This document shows positions 13,070 through 20,833 of a stretch of 36,749 nt of DNA, in pieces. The translations under genes and the position numbers were made by a program. The stretch is taken from contig NZ_BQXM01000044.1 of NCBI RefSeq assembly GCF_022836495.1, positions 1 to 36,749 of the forward strand. Reading direction: 5' to 3'. The DNA is from Desulforhabdus sp. TSK. GTDB taxonomy: Bacteria > Desulfobacterota > Syntrophobacteria > Syntrophobacterales > Syntrophobacteraceae. The notes below the pieces were generated by a model that was not told the origin of the DNA, did no database searches, and was given only the letters and a program-made list of their open reading frames with translations. Within the stretch, counting starts at the first letter, position 1; every line of letters begins with the position of its first letter.

Positions 13070-14500
13070 TCACTGATCTGCCTCCTTTTGGCCCTCTCGA
13101 GAGAAGAGCGACCTTCCTTGTGCTGTCAGCCGGTATCTCTGCAAGGGGCTTCTAGGCTTGTCTGGAAAGGTCATTTCAACGAGCCCCCCCGCCAAGGCCG
13201 GTGCCAGGTAGAGCTCCCTGAACGATTTTCGGTCCTGCAACCCCAAGGAGGTTTGCAATTCCTCCCGAGTCTTTTCGCCGATCACCGCACGCAACAGTTT
13301 CTCAACTTGGGGGGTAACTTGGGGGGTAACTTGGGGGGTAACTGCGTGAACGCTATGCGTTTGAGCCAGATAAACAATAAACCGCATCCGCATTCCGACC
13401 TCTACGATTTCAGGTGCAGGCAGCCCCTGTTCTTCGGCTTCCTTGAACATGCGGCGTACCCCACTGCCCCATTGCTCGATCAGCTTCAACTCGCGAAACA
13501 TACGGGCGATGACATGGTTGCGGATTTTGGAAACTCCCTGGTACATGTCTTCGATGGTCATACCCGGCAGCAGGATACCTGGATTTTCGATCTCGATTCG
13601 ATCATCGAAAAAAGCGATGCGGATGGGCGCGCCACGTTGGGAGTAGTCGGCGTGGACCAAGGCGTTGATGACCGCCTCGCGCAGAATCCCAAGAGGGATG
13701 CTCCAAATATCCTTCCGCCGGACCTCAGAAAAATCGGCGCCGCGCATGGCGTGCTTCTTGAGGAAGAGCATGATGGTGTCCACCGCCTGCGGTAGATGGT
13801 CGTACAGTTCGGTGTGATCGAAGATTTCCGCCTTATCGCGGCCGATGAAGCGTCCGCATTGGACCCAGGCGTCAGGAAAGTGTCGAATCCGCTCCCTGCC
13901 GAGGAGCAGCACCGCCCCTTTCGTCGGCACAAGGCGACCTTGTTCATGGGTTAGCAGTCGCAAGGTGAGCAGGTCGTTTTCACCCAGCTCGCGGCGATCG
14001 AAGAACAAGGCCTTCATGGCCGTCAGGTCCAGATCATCGACCGATAGTCCGGGCATGGGCAGTTCATCAAACGCCACGCCTTCCACGGACCGGCGCAACT
14101 CGGCGGTCAATTGTCGGTCGGCCTTACGGTTGGTGGAGCCCAATCGCACATAGACTCCGTCTTCGGGGCCTTCAGCCTTCAGCCAGTGCGGCCGGGACCC
14201 GCTCAGGAAAACCTCGACCACCAGCAGGGTCATGCCGTCCACGGTGATCATCTCGACATCCGGTACCAGGCGAGGGCTGATCGAGTCGGCAATCAGGCTG
14301 CAGAGCCGCTCTTCCTCGTCCAGGGGGTGCTCGAATCCCACCGGATGCCGGTTTGTGTCGTCCACCCCGACGATCACCTTGCCTCCCGCCGTATTCGCGA
14401 AGGCCACCAGGGTTTTGAGCAAATTCCTGGGTGACGACAGGTCCCGCTTGAATTCGAGTGTCTTGCCTTCCTGACTTTGCAACAAGGCTTCGATGTTCAT
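13070..14500 (-). CDS. AlbA_2/Schlafen-type ATP-binding protein with winged-helix tail
   Basis: The 476-residue protein starts with an AlbA_2 domain (about 10-125): EGKTLEFKRDLSSPRNLLKT, FANTAGGKVIVGVDD and DGVYVRLGSTNRKA are its hallmarks. A middle domain of the RecG-related/Fic C-terminal type (COG2865) follows with REAVINALVHADYSQRG and FFDDRIEIENPG, a GHKL-like nucleotide site. After a VTPQ repeat linker (about residues 386-399) comes a winged helix (TREELQTSLGLQDRKSFREL). Such proteins are putative transcription regulators or defence-associated ATP-binding proteins of uncertain function. Its ATG overlaps the stop of the upstream 107-codon frame. Confidence 0.8.
   Translation of the reverse strand: MNIEALLQSQEGKTLEFKRDLSSPRNLLKTLVAFANTAGGKVIVGVDDTNRHPVGFEHPLDEEERLCSLIADSISPRLVPDVEMITVDGMTLLVVEVFLSGSRPHWLKAEGPEDGVYVRLGSTNRKADRQLTAELRRSVEGVAFDELPMPGLSVDDLDLTAMKALFFDRRELGENDLLTLRLLTHEQGRLVPTKGAVLLLGRERIRHFPDAWVQCGRFIGRDKAEIFDHTELYDHLPQAVDTIMLFLKKHAMRGADFSEVRRKDIWSIPLGILREAVINALVHADYSQRGAPIRIAFFDDRIEIENPGILLPGMTIEDMYQGVSKIRNHVIARMFRELKLIEQWGSGVRRMFKEAEEQGLPAPEIVEVGMRMRFIVYLAQTHSVHAVTPQVTPQVTPQVEKLLRAVIGEKTREELQTSLGLQDRKSFRELYLAPALAGGLVEMTFPDKPRSPLQRYRLTAQGRSLFSREGQKEADQ
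13305..13343 (-). repeat. Three 12-bp tandem repeats in the coding region
   Basis: The plus strand holds ACTTGGGGGGTA three times in a row (13305-13316, 13317-13328, 13329-13340). On the coding strand each unit encodes four residues (TPQV), giving a flexible linker between the ATP-binding part and the winged helix. The runs of six G could slip, but whole units add or remove four residues without a frameshift. Confidence 0.9.
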
Positions 14501-14820
14501 CGTTTCAAAGCCTCCCGAATAATGGGTACCACCCCCAGGGCGTCCAGCCTCACCAGATGGTTGCGCACCCAGGAGTGGCGGAGATCATCGGGGCGCATGA
14601 ACTCCCGCTGAATGATCGCAAGGCTCTCCCCTCCCATCTCGTCGGTGATTGGAGGCAGCTCGCCCTTACCGTGAACGGTTGAGACCTTGGATCTTTTCGG
14701 AGAGGCCTCCAGCCACACCTCTATTTGGTGGCGGCATTTTTGTCGTGGTTGAAACCCTCCCCTACACACTGATCGAAAAGTCGAACTCTCATCCATGCGG
14801 AGTACAGAGCCCATGATCAT
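14497..14820 (-). CDS. Hypothetical protein between galE and the AlbA gene
   Basis: The 107-codon frame starts immediately after the galE stop (TAAATG) and its own stop overlaps the next ATG (ATGA). Exact abutment on both sides suggests a real operon member. The N-terminal 30 residues are basic with two Cys and look poor. The C-terminal ~70 residues are more protein-like (EVWLEASPKRSKVSTVHGKG, HSWVRNHLVRLDALGVVPII). No family is recognised. It could be the 3' remnant of a larger gene, replaced at its start when galE was joined. Confidence 0.4.
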   Translation of the reverse strand: MIMGSVLRMDESSTFRSVCRGGFQPRQKCRHQIEVWLEASPKRSKVSTVHGKGELPPITDEMGGESLAIIQREFMRPDDLRHSWVRNHLVRLDALGVVPIIREALKR

Positions 14821-15789
14821 TTAGGCTGCGCTATCACTCTGCTTCAAAGCCCCCGCAAGGTCTGCCACTACCTCTCCCACGCTCTTGAAAGTATGGGGAA
14901 ACCAGGTTTTGAGATGGCCATTGTCCGCCACCAGCTCCGGCGGATCGCCGGGACGGATGGGTTTTTCCGTCACGTTCACCTTTGTTCCCAGCGCTTTTTC
15001 CACCGTGCTCACCAGCTCCCGAACGGAAACGCCCGCACCGCGGCCCACGTTGGAGATGAGGCGCTCCTGCCCCTCCAGGACATCGAGGGCCTTGATGTGC
15101 GCGGCACCCAGGTCCATGACGTACACGTAGTCCCGAACGGCGGTGCCGTCGGCCGTCGGGTGGTCGGTCCCGAAGAGGAAAAAGGGGGCTCCCGTTTGGG
15201 CGGCCTTCATGAGGTTCGGCAGCACGTGGGTTTCAGGCTCGTGTCTTTCGTAAATTTCGCCCTCGGGATCGTTTCCGATGACATTGAAATAGCGGAGGGC
15301 GGCAAAGCGGATTCCCACCACCGGGGCCACGGTTTTGATCACCTGCTCGCACATGAGCTTGGAAAGGCCGTAGGGATTGGTGGGCTCCTGGGGGTGGTCC
15401 TCCCGAATGGTCGGGGTCTTGGCATTCCCGTAAGTGGCGCAGGAACTGGAAAAAACCAGTCGCCGAGTTCCAGCCCGTTTCATGGCTTTGAGGAGCGCCA
15501 CAGTCCCCCCCACGTTGTTGTCGAAGTACATTTCGGGCAGGCGCGTGGATTCTTCCACGTAGGCGTTGGCGGCAAAGTGGATGACGGCATCGACCTGGAA
15601 CCCTTTCAGCGCCTGATAGAGCGCTTCTTCGTTCCGAATGTCACCAAACACGAAGGGTCCAAATTTCACCCATTCGGCCCAGCCGTTGGTGAGATTGTCG
15701 AAAACGATGGGAGTATGTCCCGCTTTCTTGAGCAACTTGGACGTATGAGACCCGATATAGCCCGCTCCGCCCGTAACCAGAATGTTCAT
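14821..15789 (-). CDS. galE: UDP-glucose 4-epimerase
   Basis: The 322-residue protein carries TGGAGYIG at 6-13 (NAD binding), SSSCATYG with Ser114-116, and the catalytic Tyr140/Lys144 (YGLSK). LRYFNVIGNDPEGEIYERHE and the C-terminal RPGDPPELVAD are typical GalE segments. It interconverts UDP-glucose and UDP-galactose, feeding polysaccharide and lipopolysaccharide sugars. Length is at the short end of the normal range (about 325-340). GGAGACAG precedes the ATG. A good promoter candidate lies upstream at 15840-15868. No other sugar-nucleotide gene is nearby. Confidence 0.93.
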   Translation of the reverse strand: MNILVTGGAGYIGSHTSKLLKKAGHTPIVFDNLTNGWAEWVKFGPFVFGDIRNEEALYQALKGFQVDAVIHFAANAYVEESTRLPEMYFDNNVGGTVALLKAMKRAGTRRLVFSSSCATYGNAKTPTIREDHPQEPTNPYGLSKLMCEQVIKTVAPVVGIRFAALRYFNVIGNDPEGEIYERHEPETHVLPNLMKAAQTGAPFFLFGTDHPTADGTAVRDYVYVMDLGAAHIKALDVLEGQERLISNVGRGAGVSVRELVSTVEKALGTKVNVTEKPIRPGDPPELVADNGHLKTWFPHTFKSVGEVVADLAGALKQSDSAA

Positions 15790-15839
15790 GAGCTGTCTCC
15801 TTTGGCGGCGCCTCGTTCCTTCCTCTGAGCTCGGCGCTG

Positions 15840-15868
15840 TATATAAATTGATGCGCGCTGTGCGACAA
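15840..15868 (-). promoter_or_regulatory. Sigma-70-like promoter for galE
   Basis: Read on the minus strand: TTGTCG at 15868-15863, a 17-base spacer, and TATATA at 15845-15840, about 50 bases upstream of the galE start. Spacing is ideal; the boxes match four or five of six consensus bases. Confidence 0.5.
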
Positions 15869-16028
15869 AAAAACGATACATCCTAACACATTTTCATTGG
15901 TTTTCATGCGCTTTTGAACGGCGGGAAGCCGTTCCGACAAAACGATGGCCGCGTAATTGTCGCGATGGGGTCTTTAGCCTTCCCGCTTCTGGCTGCCCGG
16001 CGAAGTCCACTCTGTGCCTCCTTGGGGC

Positions 16029-16056
16029 TTGTCTTTGAAATTGAGTGCGCTAATAT
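16029..16056 (+). promoter_or_regulatory. Sigma-70-like promoter for the J-domain gene
   Basis: TTGTCT at 16029-16034 and TAATAT at 16051-16056 with a 16-base spacer. This would place the transcript start about 140 bases before the gene. It is a match by eye only. Confidence 0.4.
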
Positions 16057-16201
16057 GGCGTTACCTTTACCGCAGAAGGCACGGAGAATGAAGTCATGGG
16101 AACACTCCCTGTGAATGGCATTCCCCTCCTCGGTGCAATGCCGCAGAGGATCCGGAGATGTCGTGCAGGGAATCCATCGGCATGAAAAGGCACGCAGCCC
16201 C

Positions 16202-16654
16202 ATGGTTCAATTGATAGTCGTACTGTTGGGAATTCTTTACTTTCTTTCGCCCATCGACCTGTTTCCTGATTTTTTCCCCCTCTTCGGGCGGTTGGACGAC
16301 ATAGTCCTCCTCTTTATCATCTACTGGAATTTCATCAGGAAAAAGCCTCAACAAACCTGGGAGCAACCAAGGACGAAGACGGACTACGGGTCATATCGCC
16401 GGAGCACATCCAGCCGGAATGAACAGTCCTCCACCCGGCAAAGCACCTCGACGCCGCCGAAGGATCCATACCGCATCCTGGAGGTACCGCGGACCGCTAC
16501 GTTGGAAGAGATCAAACGGGCCTATCGGCAACAGGCAAACCGGTATCATCCCGACAAGGTGACGCACCTGGGGACGGAGTTTCAAACCCTTGCCAAGGAA
16601 AAATTCCAGGACATTCAATGGGCCTATGAAGAATTGACGCGCCGCCACAGTTGA
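16202..16654 (+). CDS. DUF1232 / J-domain membrane protein
   Basis: From ATG 16202 the 150-residue product starts with a hydrophobic stretch (MVQLIVVLLGILYFLSPIDL) and FPDFFPLFGRLDDIVLLFII, the DUF1232 pattern with SPIDLFPD and DD. A Ser/Thr/Gln-rich linker (about 55-85) follows. The C-terminus is a J domain (about 88-150): DPYRILEVPRTATLEEIKRA and the HPD tripeptide in NRYHPDKV. J domains stimulate Hsp70 ATPase, so this would recruit DnaK to a membrane site. The start is uncertain: the frame is open to 16115, but the upstream part does not look like coding. No Hsp70 gene is in the window. Confidence 0.75.
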   Translation: MVQLIVVLLGILYFLSPIDLFPDFFPLFGRLDDIVLLFIIYWNFIRKKPQQTWEQPRTKTDYGSYRRSTSSRNEQSSTRQSTSTPPKDPYRILEVPRTATLEEIKRAYRQQANRYHPDKVTHLGTEFQTLAKEKFQDIQWAYEELTRRHS

Positions 16655-16825
16655 AACTCAGGTCAGCGCTTTCCAGGTTTTTCTCGACGCTGCTGATCGC
16701 CAGCGCCAAAGGCTGAACGCTGAAGGACGCTGGCTGGCGCGCGCTGATTTCCGCAGATCAACTATCCGGAGACTCCAGCGCAGTGGCACATACCATGAGG
16801 TTACGCAAGGAGAACACATTTCGTC

Positions 16826-17371
16826 ATGAACCGTAACAGAATGATCAAACCGGGCTATGCATACGAGCTGGTGAACATTGAATGCATGCCCTCTTCAGAC
16901 CTTTTCAACATCGTCATGGAGGTAGAGGCATCGCTGGAGCCGCTTCTTCCCTACCTGGCGGCGACCTTTCCCGGGTGCACGTACATTCACGGGACAGGGG
17001 TGCTCCAGTTCATGGAAGAAGGCCACATTGTAGCAATCCGGCCAACGACGATCACCATCACCGGGGTAGAGGGAGCGGTGGAAGCCGAAAGCCTTTGCAT
17101 ACGATTGTTTCAACGCATCACCGACGTCGCAGCCCGCAAGGGCGACATTACGCCCGTTTTCAAGGCCCAACCGAGCCTCACGGTGCTCGACATCTTCCTC
17201 GCCCTCCCCCGGACCAATTGCGGCCTTTGCGGCTCGCCCACCTGCATGGCTTTTGCGGCCGGTCTGCACCGCCGCGAGGAGACTCCCGCTTCCTGTCCAC
17301 CCCTCAGGACGGAAAGGGAAAAATACGACACTCTTCTTCAAAAACTTCAAATCCATGGATGTAGCCTATGA
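16826..17371 (+). CDS. 4Fe-4S cluster protein, ACS-gamma-like cysteine motif
   Basis: The 181-residue protein has a mixed alpha/beta N-terminal ~110 residues (YIHGTGVLQFMEEGHIVAIR, TITITGVEGAVEAESLCIR) and a C-terminal iron-sulfur domain: LPRTNCGLCGSPTCMAFAAG, with the Cys-x2-Cys-x4-Cys spacing plus a later Cys in PASCPPL. This is the 4Fe-4S motif found in the corrinoid iron-sulfur protein/ACS gamma subunit, and in other anaerobe redox proteins. It is too short to be the methyltransferase subunit itself. Function is unknown. The next gene's ATG overlaps its stop (ATGA). The frame ends with another Cys (HGCSL). Confidence 0.7.
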   Translation: MNRNRMIKPGYAYELVNIECMPSSDLFNIVMEVEASLEPLLPYLAATFPGCTYIHGTGVLQFMEEGHIVAIRPTTITITGVEGAVEAESLCIRLFQRITDVAARKGDITPVFKAQPSLTVLDIFLALPRTNCGLCGSPTCMAFAAGLHRREETPASCPPLRTEREKYDTLLQKLQIHGCSL

Positions 17372-18261
17372 CAACGACAGAAGCATCTCCACCCTTCGTA
17401 TCGATCCACACGCTCACCAATCGCTTCGAGGCCGATCTCCTCATGGATGCCCTCATGCGGGAGGGCATTCCCACCATGCTGCGCAACTTTGAAGAAACAC
17501 CATACAATGGCCTCTTCGTCTCCCAGAAGGGATGGGGGCTGCTGATGGTCCCCGAGGCTCAGGCGGAAGCGGGACGCCAGGTGATCCAACCCTTCCTGAA
17601 AACCGTTCAGGAAGGCAGTCCTTATGTGGCGCCGTCGGAGATCGATCCACGCCTTTGGGAGCGCCTGCGTTCCGCCCAACCGCACACTGTGTGCGGACAC
17701 GCCGGGGTGAACTGGAATAAGGACCAGCGGGTCTATGAGCTCCCTTTTCTGAACATCCCCATAGTCTGCTCGCCCCAAAAGGAAACCATAGAAGCCCGGG
17801 AAAAAGATCCGTACCTTCGAGTGGATTTTGAGCTCTACCTGGCCACACTGCATTATCTTTTGGAAGCCGAAAGCGTGGAGCCTACGGGCATCTGGATCAG
17901 TGAAAAGGACCTCCCCTCGGGAGCCTTTTTCTTTCGCGGCCCCCACGTCTTCCCCTTCGCTCCGCTTCTGGAGCAGTTCGGGACTGCCCCTGAGCTCTTC
18001 GAGGCGGCGGGGAGGCTGCTCGGCGGGACCCCCGTGGACATGGGAGATGTGGCTTTCCAGCTGCATGCCTATCCCCGAGTACCCCTCCTTTTTGTGCTCT
18101 GGAAAAGCGACGAGGAGTTCGAGGCCGCCATGCACGTTCGTTTCGATGAGACGGTGCTGCGCCACATCACGACACTGGATACGCTCTGGGCCCTGGTCAA
18201 CGTGGTCTGCAGAAGCCTGCGGCTTGCCGGAGCCCGGCTCTCGGAGGAAACGCAGGCATGA
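17368..18261 (+). CDS. DUF2007-DUF3786 fusion protein
   Basis: The 297-residue product begins with a DUF2007-like domain (about 10-80): SIHTLTNRFEADLLMDALMR, EGIPTMLRNFEE. This small ferredoxin-like fold is called 'putative signal transducing' without proven function. The rest (about 100-295) fits DUF3786: YELPFLNIPIVCSPQ, FELYLATLHYLLEAESVEP and GDVAFQLHAYPRVPLLFVLW. DUF3786 is mostly found in anaerobes such as Desulfobacterota, often near iron-sulfur proteins. No catalytic motif is visible. The gene overlaps both neighbours by four bases (ATGA), so all three are surely co-translated. Confidence 0.65.
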   Translation: MTTTEASPPFVSIHTLTNRFEADLLMDALMREGIPTMLRNFEETPYNGLFVSQKGWGLLMVPEAQAEAGRQVIQPFLKTVQEGSPYVAPSEIDPRLWERLRSAQPHTVCGHAGVNWNKDQRVYELPFLNIPIVCSPQKETIEAREKDPYLRVDFELYLATLHYLLEAESVEPTGIWISEKDLPSGAFFFRGPHVFPFAPLLEQFGTAPELFEAAGRLLGGTPVDMGDVAFQLHAYPRVPLLFVLWKSDEEFEAAMHVRFDETVLRHITTLDTLWALVNVVCRSLRLAGARLSEETQA

Positions 18262-19454
18262 AAAAAATCTCGGGGGGCCCAAGCCTCGTGCGGCCGCTGG
18301 CGCATCGCCTCACTCATTTCACCGAATCCGTCATTCGGGAAATGACGCGCATCGCTCAGGAAGCCAACGCCATCAACCTCTCGCAGGGATTCCCGGATTT
18401 CGATCCTCCCGCCGAGCTGATCACCGCCGCCAAACGGGCCCTGGATGAAGGCTACAACCAGTACGCCGTCACCTGGGGGGCTCCCCGCTTCCGCCAGGCG
18501 CTGGCCCACAAACAGAAGCACTGGATGGGGCTCGATCTCGACCCCGACGCCCATATCGTTGTCACCTGCGGCAGTACGGAAGCCATGCTGGTGGCTCTCA
18601 TGACCGTCTGCAACCCGGGCGACCGCGTCATTGTATTTTCACCCTTCTATGAGAACTATGCCCCTGACGCCATCCTGTCCGGGGCCGTGCCCATTCATGT
18701 GCCCCTCCATCCCCCGGACTTCGCCTTCGATCCCCGGGAATTGCGGCACGCTTTCGAAGACGGAGCCAAAGCTTTGGTGCTCTGTAATCCGTCCAACCCC
18801 ACGGGAAAGGTGTTCACTCGCGAGGAACTGCTCTTCATCGCCGAACTGGCGCAGGAATTCGACGCCTACGTCATTACGGACGAAGTGTACGAGCACATTG
18901 TCTACCCGCCCCACGTCCACACTTACATGGCCAGCCTCCCGGGAATGTTCGAACGGACCCTGTCGTGCAGCTCCCTGTCCAAAACCTATTCCATCACGGG
19001 ATGGCGGCTCGGTTACGTCATCGCCGCCCCTGAAGTCATCGCGGGAGCCCGGAAAGTCCATGATTTTCTCACGGTGGGTGCGCCCGCTCCCCTCCAGGAA
19101 GCCGCAGCCGTTGCGCTGGATTTTCCCCTCGCCTATTATGAACAACTGCAGCAGGATTACACCCGCCGAAAGGACCTCTTCCTGCGGTACATGGATCGGG
19201 CAGGATTGGAATATACCACTCCCCAGGGTGCGTACTACGTCCTGGTGGACATCTCCCCCTTTGGCGCGGAGGACGACAAGGAATTCTGCCGATGGCTGGC
19301 TCGCGAAATCGGCGTGGCGGCGGTTCCCGGTTCCAGCTTTTTCCATGAACCGGTCCGGCATCTCGTCCGCTTTCATTTCGCCAAGCGCGAAGAAACGCTG
19401 ACGGCGGCGGGCGAACGCCTGCTCCACCTCAGGGAAAAGATTTTTTCGCCCTGA
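18258..19454 (+). CDS. PLP-dependent aminotransferase, class I/II
   Basis: The 398-residue enzyme has the fold-type I features: AINLSQGFPDFDPP at the N-terminus, LCNPSNPTGKVFT, an aspartate in YVITDEVYEHIVY, and the PLP lysine in SLSKTYSITGWRLGYV. The C-terminal RFHFAKREETL supplies the carboxylate-binding Arg. It resembles kynurenine/methionine aminotransferase-type enzymes with broad substrate range. The start overlaps the DUF3786 gene, so an amino acid or keto acid may be part of the same unknown pathway as the Fe-S protein (inference). Confidence 0.9.
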   Translation: MKKISGGPSLVRPLAHRLTHFTESVIREMTRIAQEANAINLSQGFPDFDPPAELITAAKRALDEGYNQYAVTWGAPRFRQALAHKQKHWMGLDLDPDAHIVVTCGSTEAMLVALMTVCNPGDRVIVFSPFYENYAPDAILSGAVPIHVPLHPPDFAFDPRELRHAFEDGAKALVLCNPSNPTGKVFTREELLFIAELAQEFDAYVITDEVYEHIVYPPHVHTYMASLPGMFERTLSCSSLSKTYSITGWRLGYVIAAPEVIAGARKVHDFLTVGAPAPLQEAAAVALDFPLAYYEQLQQDYTRRKDLFLRYMDRAGLEYTTPQGAYYVLVDISPFGAEDDKEFCRWLAREIGVAAVPGSSFFHEPVRHLVRFHFAKREETLTAAGERLLHLREKIFSP

Positions 19455-19733
19455 AGTTCGTATGCTCCAGTCCGTTCGGCTGCTCCATGTACTGGATCTC
19501 GTCAGAAGCCGGGAGCTATCGAAAGGGTCGTTGAGAAATCACTGATCGAGGCACAGGTAAATCGATTAAAGCTCTCAAAGCGTCATTGGACTTGGCAGCA
19601 GAGTGGCTGACCCACCCCATCCCGTTAGAATACCGTGAGCCGCCCCAGATGTTCAACACCATGGATCGTCCCCTGCCGGAAAACGTCAACAACCTCGCCG
19701 CCTTTTATACTGCGCGCGGTACAGGGCGCCCCC

Positions 19734-20195
19734 TCAACCTCGATTGGCCAGCCAGGCTTTCAGTAGATTCATGAACTCAGTTGGGAGTACGATCGGCTGC
19801 CCAGAAAAACGCACACAGACCATGTTGAGAGTCGCCCGGGTGCAGAGCGCCAGGTTTTCCTCCGGCTCACAGCGGTAAATGGCCTGAGAGAACGCAAGGC
19901 TCCGCGTGCGCCACCACTCAATTCCCGTATGGATCTCGATGACATCATCGTAGTGGAGGGATTTCCTGTAAGTGCAGGAAGCCTCCACCACCGTCAGGTG
20001 TAATTCCTGATCCATGAACCGTCGGTATGAATAGCCCAGCTCACGAAGGAAGTCCTCCCGGGCAAGTTCAAAAAGATGATAGTAATTACCATGGTATACG
20101 GCTTGGCCGATATCCACTTCAAAGAGAGGGACTCTCATCCGCGTCTTGTGCCATACCTCGGGCAGTTTTTCTGGAACATTGGTAGTCGTCTTCAT
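19734..20195 (-). CDS. Acyl-CoA thioesterase, YbgC/4-hydroxybenzoyl-CoA type
   Basis: From ATG 20195 (AAAGGA upstream) the 153-residue hot-dog protein shows the YbgC pattern: MRVPLFEVDIGQAVYHGNYY, where the Asp is the catalytic residue and VYHGNYY the substrate edge. FELAREDFLRELGYSYRRFM follows and ATLNMVCVRFSGQPIVLP ends the fold. Such enzymes hydrolyse short-chain or aromatic acyl-CoA. The substrate is unknown. A longer frame to 20255 is not preferred because it lacks a ribosome site. Confidence 0.85.
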   Translation of the reverse strand: MKTTTNVPEKLPEVWHKTRMRVPLFEVDIGQAVYHGNYYHLFELAREDFLRELGYSYRRFMDQELHLTVVEASCTYRKSLHYDDVIEIHTGIEWWRTRSLAFSQAIYRCEPEENLALCTRATLNMVCVRFSGQPIVLPTEFMNLLKAWLANRG

Positions 20196-20833
20196 TCTCA
20201 ATCCTTTCCACCGGAGCTCGGCCTGGGCCATCATCTCCGGACGACAGTTCCCCATACTGAATCAACAATGACAGCTCAACAAGTTCAGCACGCCAAGAAA
20301 CCGATTGACAAATATTTGACATTGTAATTCTCGGGGCGAGCCATGTGAATTTTTTTGCTTCGCTACCCCATAATGCGGATGCGTATCCAATCAACAAAAT
20401 GTTGCCCGATACCCTGTTCCATAGGAAATGGCAGCCTGAAAAACCTGATGGCCCACTTGGACATTTTTATCATTCCAGGGTGCCGGCTGGAAGCAAAGTT
20501 GTTGGCCTAACGGTCAGGAACATGGTGATGCTCGCCCGCGCCGATGAAAATATCTTCCGATTGCGTTGGTCCGCTTTATGCAAAGGGAATAGCTATGACT
20601 GAGCATGCTCCCAGAGCTGTTGCGAATGCAGGGGAAAGACCACTCCTTATCTCGCTTGCTTTCCAAAAAACGCTGGCAAGAATCTTATTTGGTATCTGTG
20701 CTGATTAGGCCCTGACCTCGAAAGCATCCGCCAAAACCCGATGTCCGCAAATGGGCATGCTCTGAGCCTGAATTTCCTTGAAAAATGGGGCATTATCTTG
20801 AAAAAACACACTTCATGGCAAAGGTGCACTCTC
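20196..20833. other. Intergenic stretch, no gene seen
   Basis: About 640 bases between the thioesterase and the secreted SLH-like protein. An 85-codon plus frame (20345-20602) and a 94-codon minus frame (20647-20931) show no family features. The plus strand contains TTGACA twice near 20307-20325 but no well-spaced TATAAT. The final 100 bases must include the promoter for the next gene; nothing specific stands out. Confidence 0.5.

Larger units (their letters stand above)
15790..16201. other. Divergent intergenic region
   Basis: About 410 bases between galE (minus) and the DUF1232-J-domain gene (plus). It holds one promoter candidate for each direction, listed separately. The plus-strand frame 15914-16114 is not supported by a ribosome site or family. 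Confidence 0.55.

Noticed and set aside
13305-13343. CRISPR-like array
   Set aside because: Units are 12 bases with no spacers and lie in a coding region.
20345-20602. 85-codon plus-strand gene
   Set aside because: No ribosome site or family signal; neighbouring frames are equally open.
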